A stretch of 64,000 bases of DNA, from assembly GCA_001464955.1 (NCBI GenBank), contig LNEM01000030.1, forward strand, positions 868,001-932,000, in the 5' to 3' direction. The translations under genes were made by a program, and so were the position numbers. This document shows positions 1 to 9,281 of this stretch, piece after piece; position 1 is the stretch's first letter, and the number at the start of each line of letters is the position of its first letter. This DNA comes from Rhizobiales bacterium Ga0077537 (GTDB lineage Bacteria > Pseudomonadota > Alphaproteobacteria > Rhizobiales > Hyphomicrobiaceae). The notes under the pieces were generated by a model. That model searched no databases, was not told the origin of the DNA, and saw only the letters and a program-made list of their open reading frames with translations.

Positions 1-605
1 GGGGGTGTGACTCCTGCCGCGCCGAGAAGTGGGCAGGGCAGCCTGAGCCTGATGTGGCGGATTCGCGCCAGCAGATCATCGACCCGCACACAGCCTATCA
101 GATGACCTCTATCCTCGAGGGCGTCGTGCAGCGGGGAACGGCGACGATCATCAAGAAGATCGTCCCGAACGTGCCGTTCGCTGGCAAGACGGGCACCTCG
201 AACGAATCGAAGGACGTCTGGTTCGTCGGCTACACTCCAGACCTCGTGGTCGGTGTGTTCGTCGGCTACGACACGCCGAAGCCCATGGGCAAGGCGGCGA
301 CGGGTGGTCAGGTCGCAGCGCCGATCTTCGCCAATTTCATGAAGCTCGCTCTGGTCGACAAGAAGCCGATCCCGTTCCGCATACCACCGGGCATCAAGTT
401 TGCCCGGGTCAACCACAAGTCCGGCCTGAAGGCGCAGGCGGAGGATGCCGACACGATCCTCGAGGCCTTCAAGCCGAACGAAGAGCCCGACGACGCCTAC
501 TCTGTCATCGGCTTCAACTCCGGCGGCGGCGAGGCGGGTCTGTCCGAGCCACCGGAGGCCGAGCGTTCGATTGTACGCGGCCCGGGCTTCGGCGGGCGCT
601 GGTAA
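1..605 (+). CDS. mrcA: Penicillin-binding protein 1A, C-terminal part (5' end outside window)
   Basis: C-terminal piece of a class A penicillin-binding protein, a periplasmic, membrane-anchored transglycosylase/transpeptidase that builds peptidoglycan. The frame is open from the first bases of the window, so the gene starts upstream. The visible part covers the end of the transpeptidase domain: an IDPHTAYQMTSIL stretch, the KTGT active-site box (codons 186-197) and the following WFVGYTPDLVVGVFVGYD strand. The SxxK and SxN motifs lie outside. A low-complexity acidic/glycine tail ends in GFGGRW. The PBP1A-prfB order is common in Hyphomicrobiales. Identification is secure; length cannot be judged. 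Confidence 0.93.
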   Translation, partial: GCDSCRAEKWAGQPEPDVADSRQQIIDPHTAYQMTSILEGVVQRGTATIIKKIVPNVPFAGKTGTSNESKDVWFVGYTPDLVVGVFVGYDTPKPMGKAATGGQVAAPIFANFMKLALVDKKPIPFRIPPGIKFARVNHKSGLKAQAEDADTILEAFKPNEEPDDAYSVIGFNSGGGEAGLSEPPEAERSIVRGPGFGGRW

Positions 606-699
606 AGGGTCGATATCAGCCGCGCGACCGTTGCCGTGCGTGGGCGGAGCGCCTATACCCGCCCCTCGACACTGTCATGCATTGAACCGGAGGCAGCCC

Positions 700-1831
700 A
701 TGCGGGCCGAGCACGAGAAGCTCGTCAGCGACATTCAGGAGTCGCTGGCACTTCTGAGGAGGTCTCTTTGACTGGGACACAGCCGAGGAGCGACTGGCGT
801 CCCTGAACAACGAGAGCGAAGACCCCGCCCTCTGGTCGAACCCGCAGCGGGCGCAAAAGGTCATGCGCCAGCGCCAGACGTTGGAACGCGCCATCACGGG
901 CTACAAGCAGCTCGAGCGTGATCTCGACGACTGCACGACGCTGCTCGAACTCGGCGAGGCCGAGAACGACGAGGCGACGATCCAGGAAGGCGGCGCGAGC
1001 CTCCAGAAGCTCGTCAAGGAAGTGCAGCGCCGCGAGGTCGAAGCCCTGCTGTCGGGCGAGGCCGACGGCATGGATGCCTACCTCGAGGTGCATGCCGGTG
1101 CCGGCGGCACCGAAAGCCAGGATTGGGCACAGATGCTGCTGCGCATGTACATGCGTTGGGCGGAAGGCCGGGGCTTCAAGGTCGCGTTGCTCGACCAGAG
1201 CGACGGCGAGGAAGCCGGCATCAAGAGCGCGACCATCGAGGTGAAGGGCGAAAACGCCTACGGATGGCTGAAGACCGAGGCCGGCGTCCATCGGCTGGTC
1301 CGCATTTCGCCCTACGACTCCAACGCTCGCCGCCACACGTCGTTCTCGAGCGTCACCGTCTACCCGGTCGTGGACGACACCATCGAGATCGAGATCAACC
1401 CGGCCGATCTGGACATCTCCTACACGCGATCGCAGGGCGCCGGCGGCCAGTCCGTCAACAGGACGGAGTCCGCGGTTCGTCTCGTCCACAAGCCGACGAA
1501 CATCATCATTTTCGCCCAGGAGCAGCGTTCCCAGCACCAGAACCGCGACATCGCGATGAAGCGGCTCAAGGCGCGGCTCTACGAGATGGAGCTGAAGAAG
1601 CGCGAGGAGAAAGCGCTGGCGGATCAGGCGGCCAAGTCTGACATCGGATGGGGCCATCAGATCCGGTCGTACGTTCTCCAGCCCTACCAGATGGTCAAGG
1701 ATCTGCGCACCGGCGTCCAGACCAGCGACACGTCGGGCGTTCTCGGGGGCGACATCGATCCGTTCATCGAGGCGGCCCTCGCCCATCGCATCAAGGGCGG
1801 CGAGGACAGCGCGGTCGCCGATATCGATTGA
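700..1831 (+). CDS. prfB: Peptide chain release factor 2, expressed by programmed +1 frameshift
   Basis: Release factor 2 recognises UAA and UGA and triggers peptide release on the ribosome. Translation starts at ATG 700, 6 bases after GGAGG (689-693). The first 23 codons ([20 protein letters not shown]...) end at an in-frame TGA (769-771). Skipping T769 joins codon 768 to GAC at 770 ([12 protein letters not shown]...) and gives a normal 376-residue RF2, so the CDS is 700-768 joined to 770-1831. The GGQ catalytic loop is at about residues 248-250. The stop-codon recognition tripeptide is SPY (about 203-205) instead of the SPF of E. coli. The frameshift makes RF2 autoregulatory: scarce RF2 lets the ribosome pause at UGA and shift. 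Confidence is high from the family match on both sides of the shift. Confidence 0.97.
757..772 (+). promoter_or_regulatory. prfB: prfB +1 programmed frameshift site
   Basis: An internal Shine-Dalgarno-like AGGAGG (757-762), three bases, then CTT TGA C (766-772). Spacing and heptamer match the classical E. coli prfB site, where the internal SD stimulates slippage of the peptidyl-tRNA from CUU to UUU at a slow UGA. In this reading C772 supplies the poor +4 context that slows termination. The protein frames on both sides encode the conserved RF2 N-terminus, which supports recoding and not a sequencing error. Confidence 0.95.
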
Positions 1832-1870
1832 GTAGTGCTGGCGCGCGACGCGAGGTCGGCACGGCGCGCC

Positions 1871-2599
1871 TCAACGCTCGAATTCGACCCCGATGGCGTC
1901 GATCCGGTGCCACCGGACCGTGCACGTCCTGTCGAGTGACAGGGACGGAACGCGGAGTTGGAACTGCCTCGGCAAGGCGACGTCTGGCGGTATTCTGATA
2001 CGTGCGCCGGAGGCCGAGACGTCGACCACGACACAGGAGATGACGTCCGTCGTGGATGCGCAGGCGATCTCGGCAGCTCTAACGACGCGTCGGCGCTGCT
2101 CCGCGCGCCTGTTCACGGCGGCGTTCGCGGGGTCACAACTGACGGCGAAACTCAATCCGAGATATCCCGAGAATGCGCCGTCCCTGTCGAAAAGCGGAAC
2201 TCCCGAGGTTCGTACTACGAACGGCCGTCCGTCCACATAGTGCATGAAATCGACCGGCCCGAACGGTGCGCGCAGGCGCATTTGGTCATGATACGTCTTG
2301 CCGTCGCCGCTCCGCAGCGGCGAGTGCAGCATGTCGTGACGTGTCTTGCCCAGGTAGGCGACGGCAGGCACCCCTGTCACGACATCGACGTTGGCGCTGA
2401 CATAGACGTAACGGTGCTCGCGATCCGTCTCCCAGATCGATCCGCCGATCAGCCCCGCCACTGCCTCGAGCCGGGCCCGATCGACGGGTCCATTCTCATG
2501 TGCCGACCCAAGAAAGTTCCCGGCAACCGTCGAGACGCTGAGGGCGCACGCGCCCTGATCCTCTCTCCTGACGCTGGTCGCGGTAGACTTGGTACGCAC
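1871..2599 (-). CDS. PAS-PilZ domain protein
   Basis: A 242-residue soluble protein with no signal peptide or membrane segment. Residues about 46-152 resemble a PAS sensor fold (IWETDREHRYVYVSANV...LGKTRHDML... and a C-terminal GYLGLSFAV strand). Residues about 163-242 are a PilZ domain: the arginine-rich RRAEQRRRVV stretch fits the RxxxR half of the cyclic-di-GMP pocket, and DVSASG (193-198) is the D/NxSxxG half. It probably couples a small-molecule or redox signal to c-di-GMP binding, perhaps as an adaptor for motility or polysaccharide export. It is alone, between prfB and divergent tenA. Domain assignment is good; ligand and partner are unknown. Confidence 0.75.
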   Translation of the reverse strand: MRTKSTATSVRREDQGACALSVSTVAGNFLGSAHENGPVDRARLEAVAGLIGGSIWETDREHRYVYVSANVDVVTGVPAVAYLGKTRHDMLHSPLRSGDGKTYHDQMRLRAPFGPVDFMHYVDGRPFVVRTSGVPLFDRDGAFSGYLGLSFAVSCDPANAAVNRRAEQRRRVVRAAEIACASTTDVISCVVVDVSASGARIRIPPDVALPRQFQLRVPSLSLDRTCTVRWHRIDAIGVEFER

Positions 2600-2790
2600 G
2601 CTCGGTTCCTCGTGGAAGGCGGTTGGCTGAGTGTCGCCGTCGCGTCGCGGGACGGCCTTGCGCCCTCGACCTGCCGAAGATCTGCTCTAACCACCCGATC
2701 AGCGTCGCATCGACCGATGAAAATAGAGTTTATAACGCCTGCATCTTGAGTTAACGCGGCTCTGGCCAGGGCGCATCCGGGGAGTGGACC

Positions 2791-3459
2791 ATGGATCTTT
2801 TCGAACGCTTGCGAACGGGCGCAGAGGCCGACTGGAACCGCTACGCGCGCCACCCCTTCACCGATGCAATGGCCGACGGAAGCCTGCCCGAGCCGGCATT
2901 CCGCAGCTATCTCGTGCAGGACTACCTCTTCCTGATCGAGTTTTCCCGTGCCTACGCGCTCGCGGTCTACAAGTCGCCCACTTTGGCCGACATGCGCGAG
3001 GCTGCGGCGGGCATGTCGGCCATTCTCGACGTCGAGATGGACCTGCACGTAAAGCTCTGTGGCGCGTGGGGGCTGTCTCCCGGGATGCTGGAGCAAACCC
3101 CGGCCGAGCCCGCGACCCTCGCCTATACCCGGTATGTTCTCGATACGGGGATGCGCGGTGATTTGCTGGCTTTGAAGGTCGCGCTGGCGCCTTGTGTCAT
3201 CGGCTACGCGGAGATCGCCACCCGGCTGGCGGCCCGACCGGGTGCGACGAGCCCTGCGAACCCCTATCGCGTCTGGATCGAGGAATACGCGGGATCGGCC
3301 TACCAGGAGGTGGCGGCGTCTGCCCGTGCCCACCTCGAACGGCTCGCTGAGCGCTACATGACCCCGGCCCGCGAGGCAGAGCTGCTGACCATCTTCCGGG
3401 AAGCGAGCCGCCTCGAAGCTGATTTCTGGGAGATGGGCTGGCGCGCGGGGCGCACTTGA
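2791..3459 (+). CDS. tenA: TenA family thiaminase II / aminopyrimidine hydrolase
   Basis: A 222-residue all-helical TenA protein, which hydrolyses aminopyrimidine thiamin breakdown products to HMP for salvage. Key residues fit Bacillus TenA numbering: D44 (LVQDYLF), C135 and Y139 (ALAPCVIGYAEI) and a glutamate at 209 (RLEADFW). C135 is the expected nucleophile. The ATG at 2791 follows GGGGAGTGGA. I looked for a TPP riboswitch in the 190 bases upstream and saw no CTGAGA-type core, and no other thiamin genes are adjacent. Its neighbours (PAS-PilZ and argG) do not suggest an operon. The family assignment is firm; the exact substrate is inferred. Confidence 0.9.
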   Translation: MDLFERLRTGAEADWNRYARHPFTDAMADGSLPEPAFRSYLVQDYLFLIEFSRAYALAVYKSPTLADMREAAAGMSAILDVEMDLHVKLCGAWGLSPGMLEQTPAEPATLAYTRYVLDTGMRGDLLALKVALAPCVIGYAEIATRLAARPGATSPANPYRVWIEEYAGSAYQEVAASARAHLERLAERYMTPAREAELLTIFREASRLEADFWEMGWRAGRT

Positions 3460-3544
3460 GGGAGGTCGATGGCGGCGTTTCGCGGCTTGCGGGCGATAAA
3501 GCCGTGCCTATAGTGCGCCCCGAACAGGGACTTGGAGACGATGC

Positions 3545-4798
3545 ATGGCCACGGGTGCGGCTTCGGCGACGGACGTCAAAGGCAAGATCAAGCGTGTCGT
3601 ACTGGCCTACTCGGGCGGTCTGGACACGTCGATCATCCTGAAGTGGCTCCAGGAGACCTACGACTGTGAAGTCGTGACGTTCACGGCCGACCTCGGCCAG
3701 GGCGAAGAACTGGGCCCGGCGCGCGACAAGGCGCTGAAGCTCGGCATCAAGCCCGAGCACATCTTCATCGAGGATCTGCGCGAGGAATTCGTCCGCGATT
3801 TCGTGTTCCCGATGTTCCGCGCCAATGCGGTCTACGAGGGCGTCTATCTCCTGGGCACGTCGATTGCCCGTCCGCTGATCGCCAAGGCGCAGATCGACAT
3901 CGCCCGCAAGGTCGGCGCCGACGCGGTGTGTCACGGAGCGACCGGCAAGGGCAACGATCAGGTCCGCTTCGAGCTGAGCTATTACGCGCTCGAGCCCTCG
4001 ATCCGCATCATCGCGCCATGGCGCGAGTGGGCATTCAAGGGCCGCGCCGAGTTGATCGAGTTCGCCCGTCAGCATTCCATCCCGATCGCGACCGGCAAGG
4101 AGAATGACGCCCCCTACTCGGTCGACGCGAATCTTCTGCATTCCTCGTCCGAGGGCAAGGTGCTCGAGGACCCGGCGCACAAGGCCCCCGAGATGGTCTA
4201 TCAGCGCACCATCTCCCCTATGGCCGCGCCCGACAAGGTGACCGAGATCCGCATCGGCTTCGAGAAGGGCGATGCCGTGTCTCTGAACGGCGACAGGCTC
4301 TCGCCGGCCACCATGCTCAAGGCCTTGAACGACCTCGGCCGTGACAACGGCATCGGTCGCATAGACCTGGTCGAGAACCGCTTCGTCGGCATGAAGAGCC
4401 GCGGCGTCTACGAGACGCCGGGCGGCACGATCCTCCTCGCGGCGCATCGCGCCATCGAGAGCGTGACGCTCGACCGAGGCGCCGGCCACCTCAAGGACGA
4501 GCTGATGCCGCGCTACGCCGAGCTGATCTACAACGGTTTCTGGTTCTCGCCTGAACGCGAGATGCTGCAGGCTCTGATCGACCGGAGCCAGGAGCACGTC
4601 GAGGGCGAGGTGACGCTCGAGCTCTACAAGGGCAACGTCATGGTCACCGGCCGCTCGTCTCCGAAATCGCTCTATTCCTCCACCCTCGTCACCTTCGAAG
4701 ACGATCGCGGCGCCTACGACCAGAAGGACGCCGCCGGCTTCATTCGCCTCAACGCGCTGCGGCTCCGGACGCTGGGGATGCGCGATCGCAAGCCCTGA
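3545..4798 (+). CDS. argG: Argininosuccinate synthase
   Basis: Condenses citrulline and aspartate with ATP to argininosuccinate, the penultimate step of arginine synthesis, in the cytosol. At 417 residues the length is typical. The N-terminal P-loop of the adenylate-forming ATPase is present (SGGLDTS, residues 23-29), followed by [11 protein letters not shown] and [11 protein letters not shown] in the family order, and by the [14 protein letters not shown] citrulline/ATP region. ATG 3545 is chosen because GGAG lies 8 bases upstream. Another ATG four bases earlier is out of frame. It stands alone, without argH or argF nearby. Confidence 0.97.
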   Translation: MATGAASATDVKGKIKRVVLAYSGGLDTSIILKWLQETYDCEVVTFTADLGQGEELGPARDKALKLGIKPEHIFIEDLREEFVRDFVFPMFRANAVYEGVYLLGTSIARPLIAKAQIDIARKVGADAVCHGATGKGNDQVRFELSYYALEPSIRIIAPWREWAFKGRAELIEFARQHSIPIATGKENDAPYSVDANLLHSSSEGKVLEDPAHKAPEMVYQRTISPMAAPDKVTEIRIGFEKGDAVSLNGDRLSPATMLKALNDLGRDNGIGRIDLVENRFVGMKSRGVYETPGGTILLAAHRAIESVTLDRGAGHLKDELMPRYAELIYNGFWFSPEREMLQALIDRSQEHVEGEVTLELYKGNVMVTGRSSPKSLYSSTLVTFEDDRGAYDQKDAAGFIRLNALRLRTLGMRDRKP

Positions 4799-4939
4799 CC
4801 ACCGACCAGTCTCGAACGGGCCTCTGCTGCACCGGGATGCGGCGACGGGGAAGCCCTGTGAACATCGACGATCGGGCATCGTGGATGCGCGCATGCTGGC
4901 CCGAATCTGGTACACATCGGGAACGGAAGGGTGGACGGC

Positions 4940-5623
4940 ATGATCACGCGCTTCGAGGTCGGCCGCATCGGCGGCGTGCCGATCTTCCTCGACATGATTC
5001 TCGTTCTCATTCTGGTCCTCTTCAGCCACCAGTACTTCACGAGCGGCGACCGTCAGTTGATGTCCGCCGGCATCCTGATCGTGATCGGCATTCTGGTGTC
5101 GATCCTGCTGCACGAGCTGGGCCACATGCTGGCCGCCCGCATCTGGAAGGTCGGGACCGACGAGATCGAGATCGGCGGTCTTGGCGGCGTTGCGCGCTTC
5201 TCCTCGTCACTGCCGCGCTCCGTGCTGGCCCAGACTGTGATCTATCTCGCCGGTCCCGCCGCCAACCTGCTGCTCTGGAAGGGCTTCGAGGCCCTGACGC
5301 TCGAAGCCTGGGCTCTGGGCAAGCCGATGCTCGGGATCGCGCTTGCGTCTCTGGCCGGCATCAACATGTGGCTGATGCTGTTCAATCTCCTGCCGTCCTT
5401 CCCTCTCGACGGCGGTCGCACGCTGGAGGCGTGGCTGAGCCCGGTTCTCGGCTATGCCTGGGCGATCAGGATCGTCGCCGGCCTCGGCCTTCTGGTGACG
5501 GCCCTCGTCGTATGGATGGCACTCCCGACCAACATCTGGCTTCTTCTGGTGGCGCTGGCCCTGTTTCAGACCAACTGGGCGGCGCTCGACAGTGTCGGCG
5601 GCTTCACGGGCCGTGGCCGCTGA
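4940..5623 (+). CDS. Site-2 protease family (M50) membrane metalloprotease
   Basis: A roughly 227-residue polytopic membrane protein of the M50 family, which cuts substrates within the membrane. HELGH at residues 58-62 supplies two zinc histidines and the catalytic glutamate. The third ligand lies in NLLPSFPLDGGR, the usual NPDG-like motif. Five to six hydrophobic segments surround these. It lacks a PDZ domain, so it is not RseP but the short 'rhomboid-like' M50B group often of unknown target. The ATG at 4940 is favoured, with GGAAGGG 8 bases upstream; a GTG at 4931 directly abutting that SD is less likely. It lies just before glnD; no functional link is evident. Confidence 0.88.
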   Translation: MITRFEVGRIGGVPIFLDMILVLILVLFSHQYFTSGDRQLMSAGILIVIGILVSILLHELGHMLAARIWKVGTDEIEIGGLGGVARFSSSLPRSVLAQTVIYLAGPAANLLLWKGFEALTLEAWALGKPMLGIALASLAGINMWLMLFNLLPSFPLDGGRTLEAWLSPVLGYAWAIRIVAGLGLLVTALVVWMALPTNIWLLLVALALFQTNWAALDSVGGFTGRGR

Positions 5624-5657
5624 CACGGTGCGCCCTTATGCCTAGGATCAGCCGGCC

Positions 5658-8456
5658 ATGAACGACGCTCGCACCTTCGCAAGCCCCTACTTCGACCCGC
5701 AGGAGTTGCGTGTCGAGCTGACCCGTCTGTTTCGCGACGCCGGCAACAACCCTCAGGAAGCCCGCCCGCAGGTTCTCGAGCGCCTGAAGCGACTGCTGCG
5801 CGACGGCCACGGCCTCGCGCGCCTGGCTCTCGAGGCGGACGGCAAGGGCCGTCGCTGCGCCGAAGGCATCAGCCAGTTCCAGGACGAGCTGATCCGCCTG
5901 CTCTACGACTACACGACGACCCATGTCTACCGGACGGACAACCCTGACGACGCCGAGCGAATGGCCATCATTGCCACGGGCGGGTATGGCCGCGGCCTCA
6001 TGGCCCCCGGCTCGGATATCGACCTCCTGTTCCTGCTCCCCTACAAGCAGACCGCCTGGGGCGAGAGCGTCGTCGAGTACATGTTGATGTTGCTCTGGGA
6101 TCTCGGCCAGAAGGTGGGGCACGCGACCCGCACGGTCGACCAGACGGTTCGCATGTCGCTCTCTGACATGACGATCCGGACCGCCGTCCTCGATTCCCGC
6201 CTCATCCTCGGGGCGAGCGACCTCTTTGCCGATCTGCAGCAGAGGTTCGCAGCCGACGTCGTGCGCGGTACGGCGAGCCAGTTCTTCGAAGCCAAGCTCG
6301 CGGAGCGCGACCAGCGGCACAAGCGGTCCGGCGCTTCGCGCTACCTTGTCGAGCCGAACATCAAGGACGGCAAGGGCGGCCTGCGCGACCTGCACACGCT
6401 GCATTGGCTCGTGCGCTATCTTGACGTCGGCACGCGTCCGGGCGCCGCCCGCCCGAGCGACATCTTCACGAAGGCGGAGCAGACGACGTTCCGGCGCTGC
6501 GAGGACTTCCTGTGGACGGTGAGGTGCCACTTGCACTTTCTGGCCGGCCGTCCCGAGGAGCGCCTGTCGTTCGATCGCCAGCCGGCCCTGGCGGGGCGTT
6601 TGGGCTACGTCGATCGCGGCGGCCTCCGTGCCGTCGAGCGCTTCATGAAGCACTACTTCCTGGTCGCGAAGGATGTGGGCGATCTGACCACCATCCTCTG
6701 CGCGACCCTCGAGATGCAGCAGCTCGTGCGCACCCCGAGCGTCACCTCGCTGATGGATCCGCTCGGCTGGCGGATGCGTCGTCGCGTGCGCCGGACGACC
6801 GATTTCCGGATCGACAACGGTCGCCTCAATGTGGCGGACCCGAAGGTCTTCGAGCGCGATCCCGTCAATCTCATTCGGTTCTTCGCCGTCGCCGACGAGG
6901 CGGATGCCCTTGTGCATCCGGCGGCGCTGCGCCTCATCCTGCAGTCGTTGCGCCTGATCGACGACCGGGTCCGCAACGACCCCGAGGCGAACCGCATCTT
7001 CCTGTCGTTGCTGACCGGGTCCGCCCATCCCGAGACGACCCTGCGGCGCATGAACGAGGCCGGCGTGCTCGGCCGCTTCATTCCGGATTTCGGCACCGTC
7101 GTCTCGATGATGCAGTTCAACATGTATCATCACTACACCGTCGATGAGCACCTCATACGCACGGTCGGAATTGTGGCCGAGATTCTCCGCGGCGAGGCCG
7201 GTCAGGCACATCCGCTCGCCCACAAGCTGATCGATAGGCTGGATCGGGCGCGCGTGCTGTTTGTCGCGGCTTTCCTCCACGATATCGCCAAGGGCCGCGA
7301 GGAGGACCACTCGATCGCGGGCGCGCGCGTGGCCAGTTATCTCTGCCCGCGCTTCGGTCTCGATGCCGAGGAGACGGCGCTGGTGGAATGGCTGGTGCTC
7401 CACCATCTCGACATGAGCACGATCGCCCAGAGCCGCGATCTCTCCGATCCCAAGACGAGCCGCGATTTCGCGTCGTTCGTCGAGACCGCAGAACGCTTGA
7501 AGCTGCTGCTGATCCTCACCATCGCCGACATCCGCGCCGTCGGCCCCGCCACCTGGAACGGCTGGAAGGGCCAGCTCCTCCGCACGCTCTATCACGAGAC
7601 GTTGCCGCTGCTGGAAGGTCGCCGCAAGTCGGTCACTGGCTCAGAGGCCGTCGCGGCATCGGCCGACCGTGTCGCCACGGCAAAGCAGGCGCTGTCGCGC
7701 AAGGCGACGAATGTCGCGCCGGCCGTCCTCCAGTCTTTCATCGAGCGCCAGTACGACGACTACTGGCTGCGCACCGACACGCGGCGTCAGCTTGAGCATC
7801 TCAAGCTCGCGGATGCGGCAGACCGCCAGAAACTGGCGTTCGTGACTGATTACGCGACGGATGCGTTCACGTCCGTTACCGAGCTGACGGTCCTTGCGCC
7901 GAACCACCCGCGCCTGCTGTCGTTGTTTGCCGGTGCCTGCGCGGCCGCCGGTGCGAACATCGTCGGCGCCCACATCACGACGACCCGCGACGGCGCCGCG
8001 CTCGATACCTTCCTGTTGCGCCGGGAATTTGATCACGACGAGGACGAGAACCGTCGTGCGCAGCGGATCGGCGACATGATGCGCCGCCTCCTGGATGGCG
8101 AGACCACGCTCGAGAAGCTTCTCGGCGGACGCCGAAAGGAAAGCCGCGGCCCGCTCCAGGCCTTCACGGTGGAGCCGGAGGTCACGATCGACAATGACAT
8201 CTCGGATCAGTTTTCCGTGGTGGAAGTGGCCGGGCTCGATCGTCCGGGCTTGCTCTATGAGGTGACGGCCGCGCTCTCCGATCTCAATCTCGACATTACC
8301 TCGGCCCATATCACGACGTTCGGCGAGCGCGCCGTCGACGCTTTCTACGTGACCGATCTCGAAGGCGCGAAAATCGTCACGCCCGAGCGGCGTGACGCCA
8401 TCAGTGTAGCGCTCACGAAAGTGTTGAACGGCGAGGCGGTGCGCGAGGCTTCGTGA
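5658..8456 (+). CDS. glnD: [Protein-PII] uridylyltransferase / uridylyl-removing enzyme
   Basis: Bifunctional nitrogen sensor that uridylylates PII (GlnB/GlnK) when glutamine is low and removes UMP when glutamine is high. At 932 residues the length is normal. The order of domains is complete: a nucleotidyltransferase domain with GGYGRG...GSDIDLLFL (about 105-125), a PII-UR helical part, an HD phosphohydrolase domain with FLHDIAKGREEDHS (about 540), and two C-terminal ACT domains (about 735-800 and 850-930) that bind glutamine. The ATG at 5658 lies 35 bases after the site-2 protease. Isolated glnD near mutS/mviN or lysS is usual in the group; those are not in view here. Confidence 0.97.
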   Translation: MNDARTFASPYFDPQELRVELTRLFRDAGNNPQEARPQVLERLKRLLRDGHGLARLALEADGKGRRCAEGISQFQDELIRLLYDYTTTHVYRTDNPDDAERMAIIATGGYGRGLMAPGSDIDLLFLLPYKQTAWGESVVEYMLMLLWDLGQKVGHATRTVDQTVRMSLSDMTIRTAVLDSRLILGASDLFADLQQRFAADVVRGTASQFFEAKLAERDQRHKRSGASRYLVEPNIKDGKGGLRDLHTLHWLVRYLDVGTRPGAARPSDIFTKAEQTTFRRCEDFLWTVRCHLHFLAGRPEERLSFDRQPALAGRLGYVDRGGLRAVERFMKHYFLVAKDVGDLTTILCATLEMQQLVRTPSVTSLMDPLGWRMRRRVRRTTDFRIDNGRLNVADPKVFERDPVNLIRFFAVADEADALVHPAALRLILQSLRLIDDRVRNDPEANRIFLSLLTGSAHPETTLRRMNEAGVLGRFIPDFGTVVSMMQFNMYHHYTVDEHLIRTVGIVAEILRGEAGQAHPLAHKLIDRLDRARVLFVAAFLHDIAKGREEDHSIAGARVASYLCPRFGLDAEETALVEWLVLHHLDMSTIAQSRDLSDPKTSRDFASFVETAERLKLLLILTIADIRAVGPATWNGWKGQLLRTLYHETLPLLEGRRKSVTGSEAVAASADRVATAKQALSRKATNVAPAVLQSFIERQYDDYWLRTDTRRQLEHLKLADAADRQKLAFVTDYATDAFTSVTELTVLAPNHPRLLSLFAGACAAAGANIVGAHITTTRDGAALDTFLLRREFDHDEDENRRAQRIGDMMRRLLDGETTLEKLLGGRRKESRGPLQAFTVEPEVTIDNDISDQFSVVEVAGLDRPGLLYEVTAALSDLNLDITSAHITTFGERAVDAFYVTDLEGAKIVTPERRDAISVALTKVLNGEAVREAS

Positions 8457-8517
8457 TCGCCTAGTCTGGATTGCAGCGGCTGGACGCGGGGGCCACGGCC
8501 GACTGGGAAACGCTCGG

Positions 8518-9261
8518 ATGCTCGCTCGGTGCTCGCAGGTGCTCAGGCGTGTGGTGGTGTACGCTCTGCTGTGCCTGGGCATGGCGTGGGTTGCGCCATC
8601 GGTCGCCCGCTCGGAGACAGTCGATCTGCTCCTCGTCCTGGCCGTGGATGCCTCCGGGAGCGTGAACGACGAACGCTTCGAGCTGCAGAAGCAGGGGTAC
8701 GTCGCCGCGTTCCGGCACCCGCAGGTGCTGCGCGCCATCCAGTCGGGCGAGACCGGTCGCATTGCCGTAGCCATGTTCCAGTGGACGGGACCCGCCCTGC
8801 AGGTCCTGACCGTCCCGTGGACGCAGGTCTCCGACGAAGCCAGCATGCTGGCGCTGGCCGGCGCCATCGAGGCTGAGGATCGCAGACTCTTCAGCGGCGG
8901 CACTTCGATCAGCGGCGCCATCGACTACGGCGCCCACCTCTTGAGTGTCGCCCCCTATCGGGCGGCGCGCCGTGTGATCGACATATCCGGCGACGGCGGC
9001 AACAACCGTGGGCGCCCGGCCACCGCGGCGCGCGACGAAGCGGTCGGCGCGGGCATCGTCATTAATGGATTGCCCATTCTCGAGCTGGACCCGACCCTCG
9101 ATCAGCACTACTTCAACAACGTGATCGGCGGTCCGAATGCGTTCATGGTGCCGACCGAGAGCTTCGAAGGGTTTGCTGATGCGATCCTGAAGAAGCTCAT
9201 CCTTGAAATTGCAGGTGAGGCTCGCCCGGCCATCCGTGTCGTGAGTGGGCCTCGCGAGTGA
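8518..9261 (+). CDS. DUF1194 (VWA-like) exported protein
   Basis: A 247-residue protein with an N-terminal hydrophobic signal (about residues 10-32, ending near VARSE). The mature part looks like a von Willebrand A fold with a MIDAS-type DASGSV motif (about 43-48) after the LLLVLAVDAS strand, and later ISGDGGNNRG, which is characteristic of DUF1194. Metal binding through DxSxS is likely. Function is unknown. It sits between glnD and hisF on the same strand, 20 bases ahead of hisF, so cotranscription is possible. Start chosen at ATG 8518 because it places the hydrophobic signal close to the N-terminus. Confidence 0.82.
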   Translation: MLARCSQVLRRVVVYALLCLGMAWVAPSVARSETVDLLLVLAVDASGSVNDERFELQKQGYVAAFRHPQVLRAIQSGETGRIAVAMFQWTGPALQVLTVPWTQVSDEASMLALAGAIEAEDRRLFSGGTSISGAIDYGAHLLSVAPYRAARRVIDISGDGGNNRGRPATAARDEAVGAGIVINGLPILELDPTLDQHYFNNVIGGPNAFMVPTESFEGFADAILKKLILEIAGEARPAIRVVSGPRE

Positions 9262-9281
9262 TCCGCGGAGGGCATTGATCG

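Noticed and set aside
2600-2790. TPP riboswitch upstream of tenA
   Set aside because: No CTGAGA or other conserved THI-box element was found by eye.
5604-7595. Long minus-strand reading frame opposite glnD
   Set aside because: Antisense shadow with unnatural composition; glnD on the other strand has all domains and motifs.
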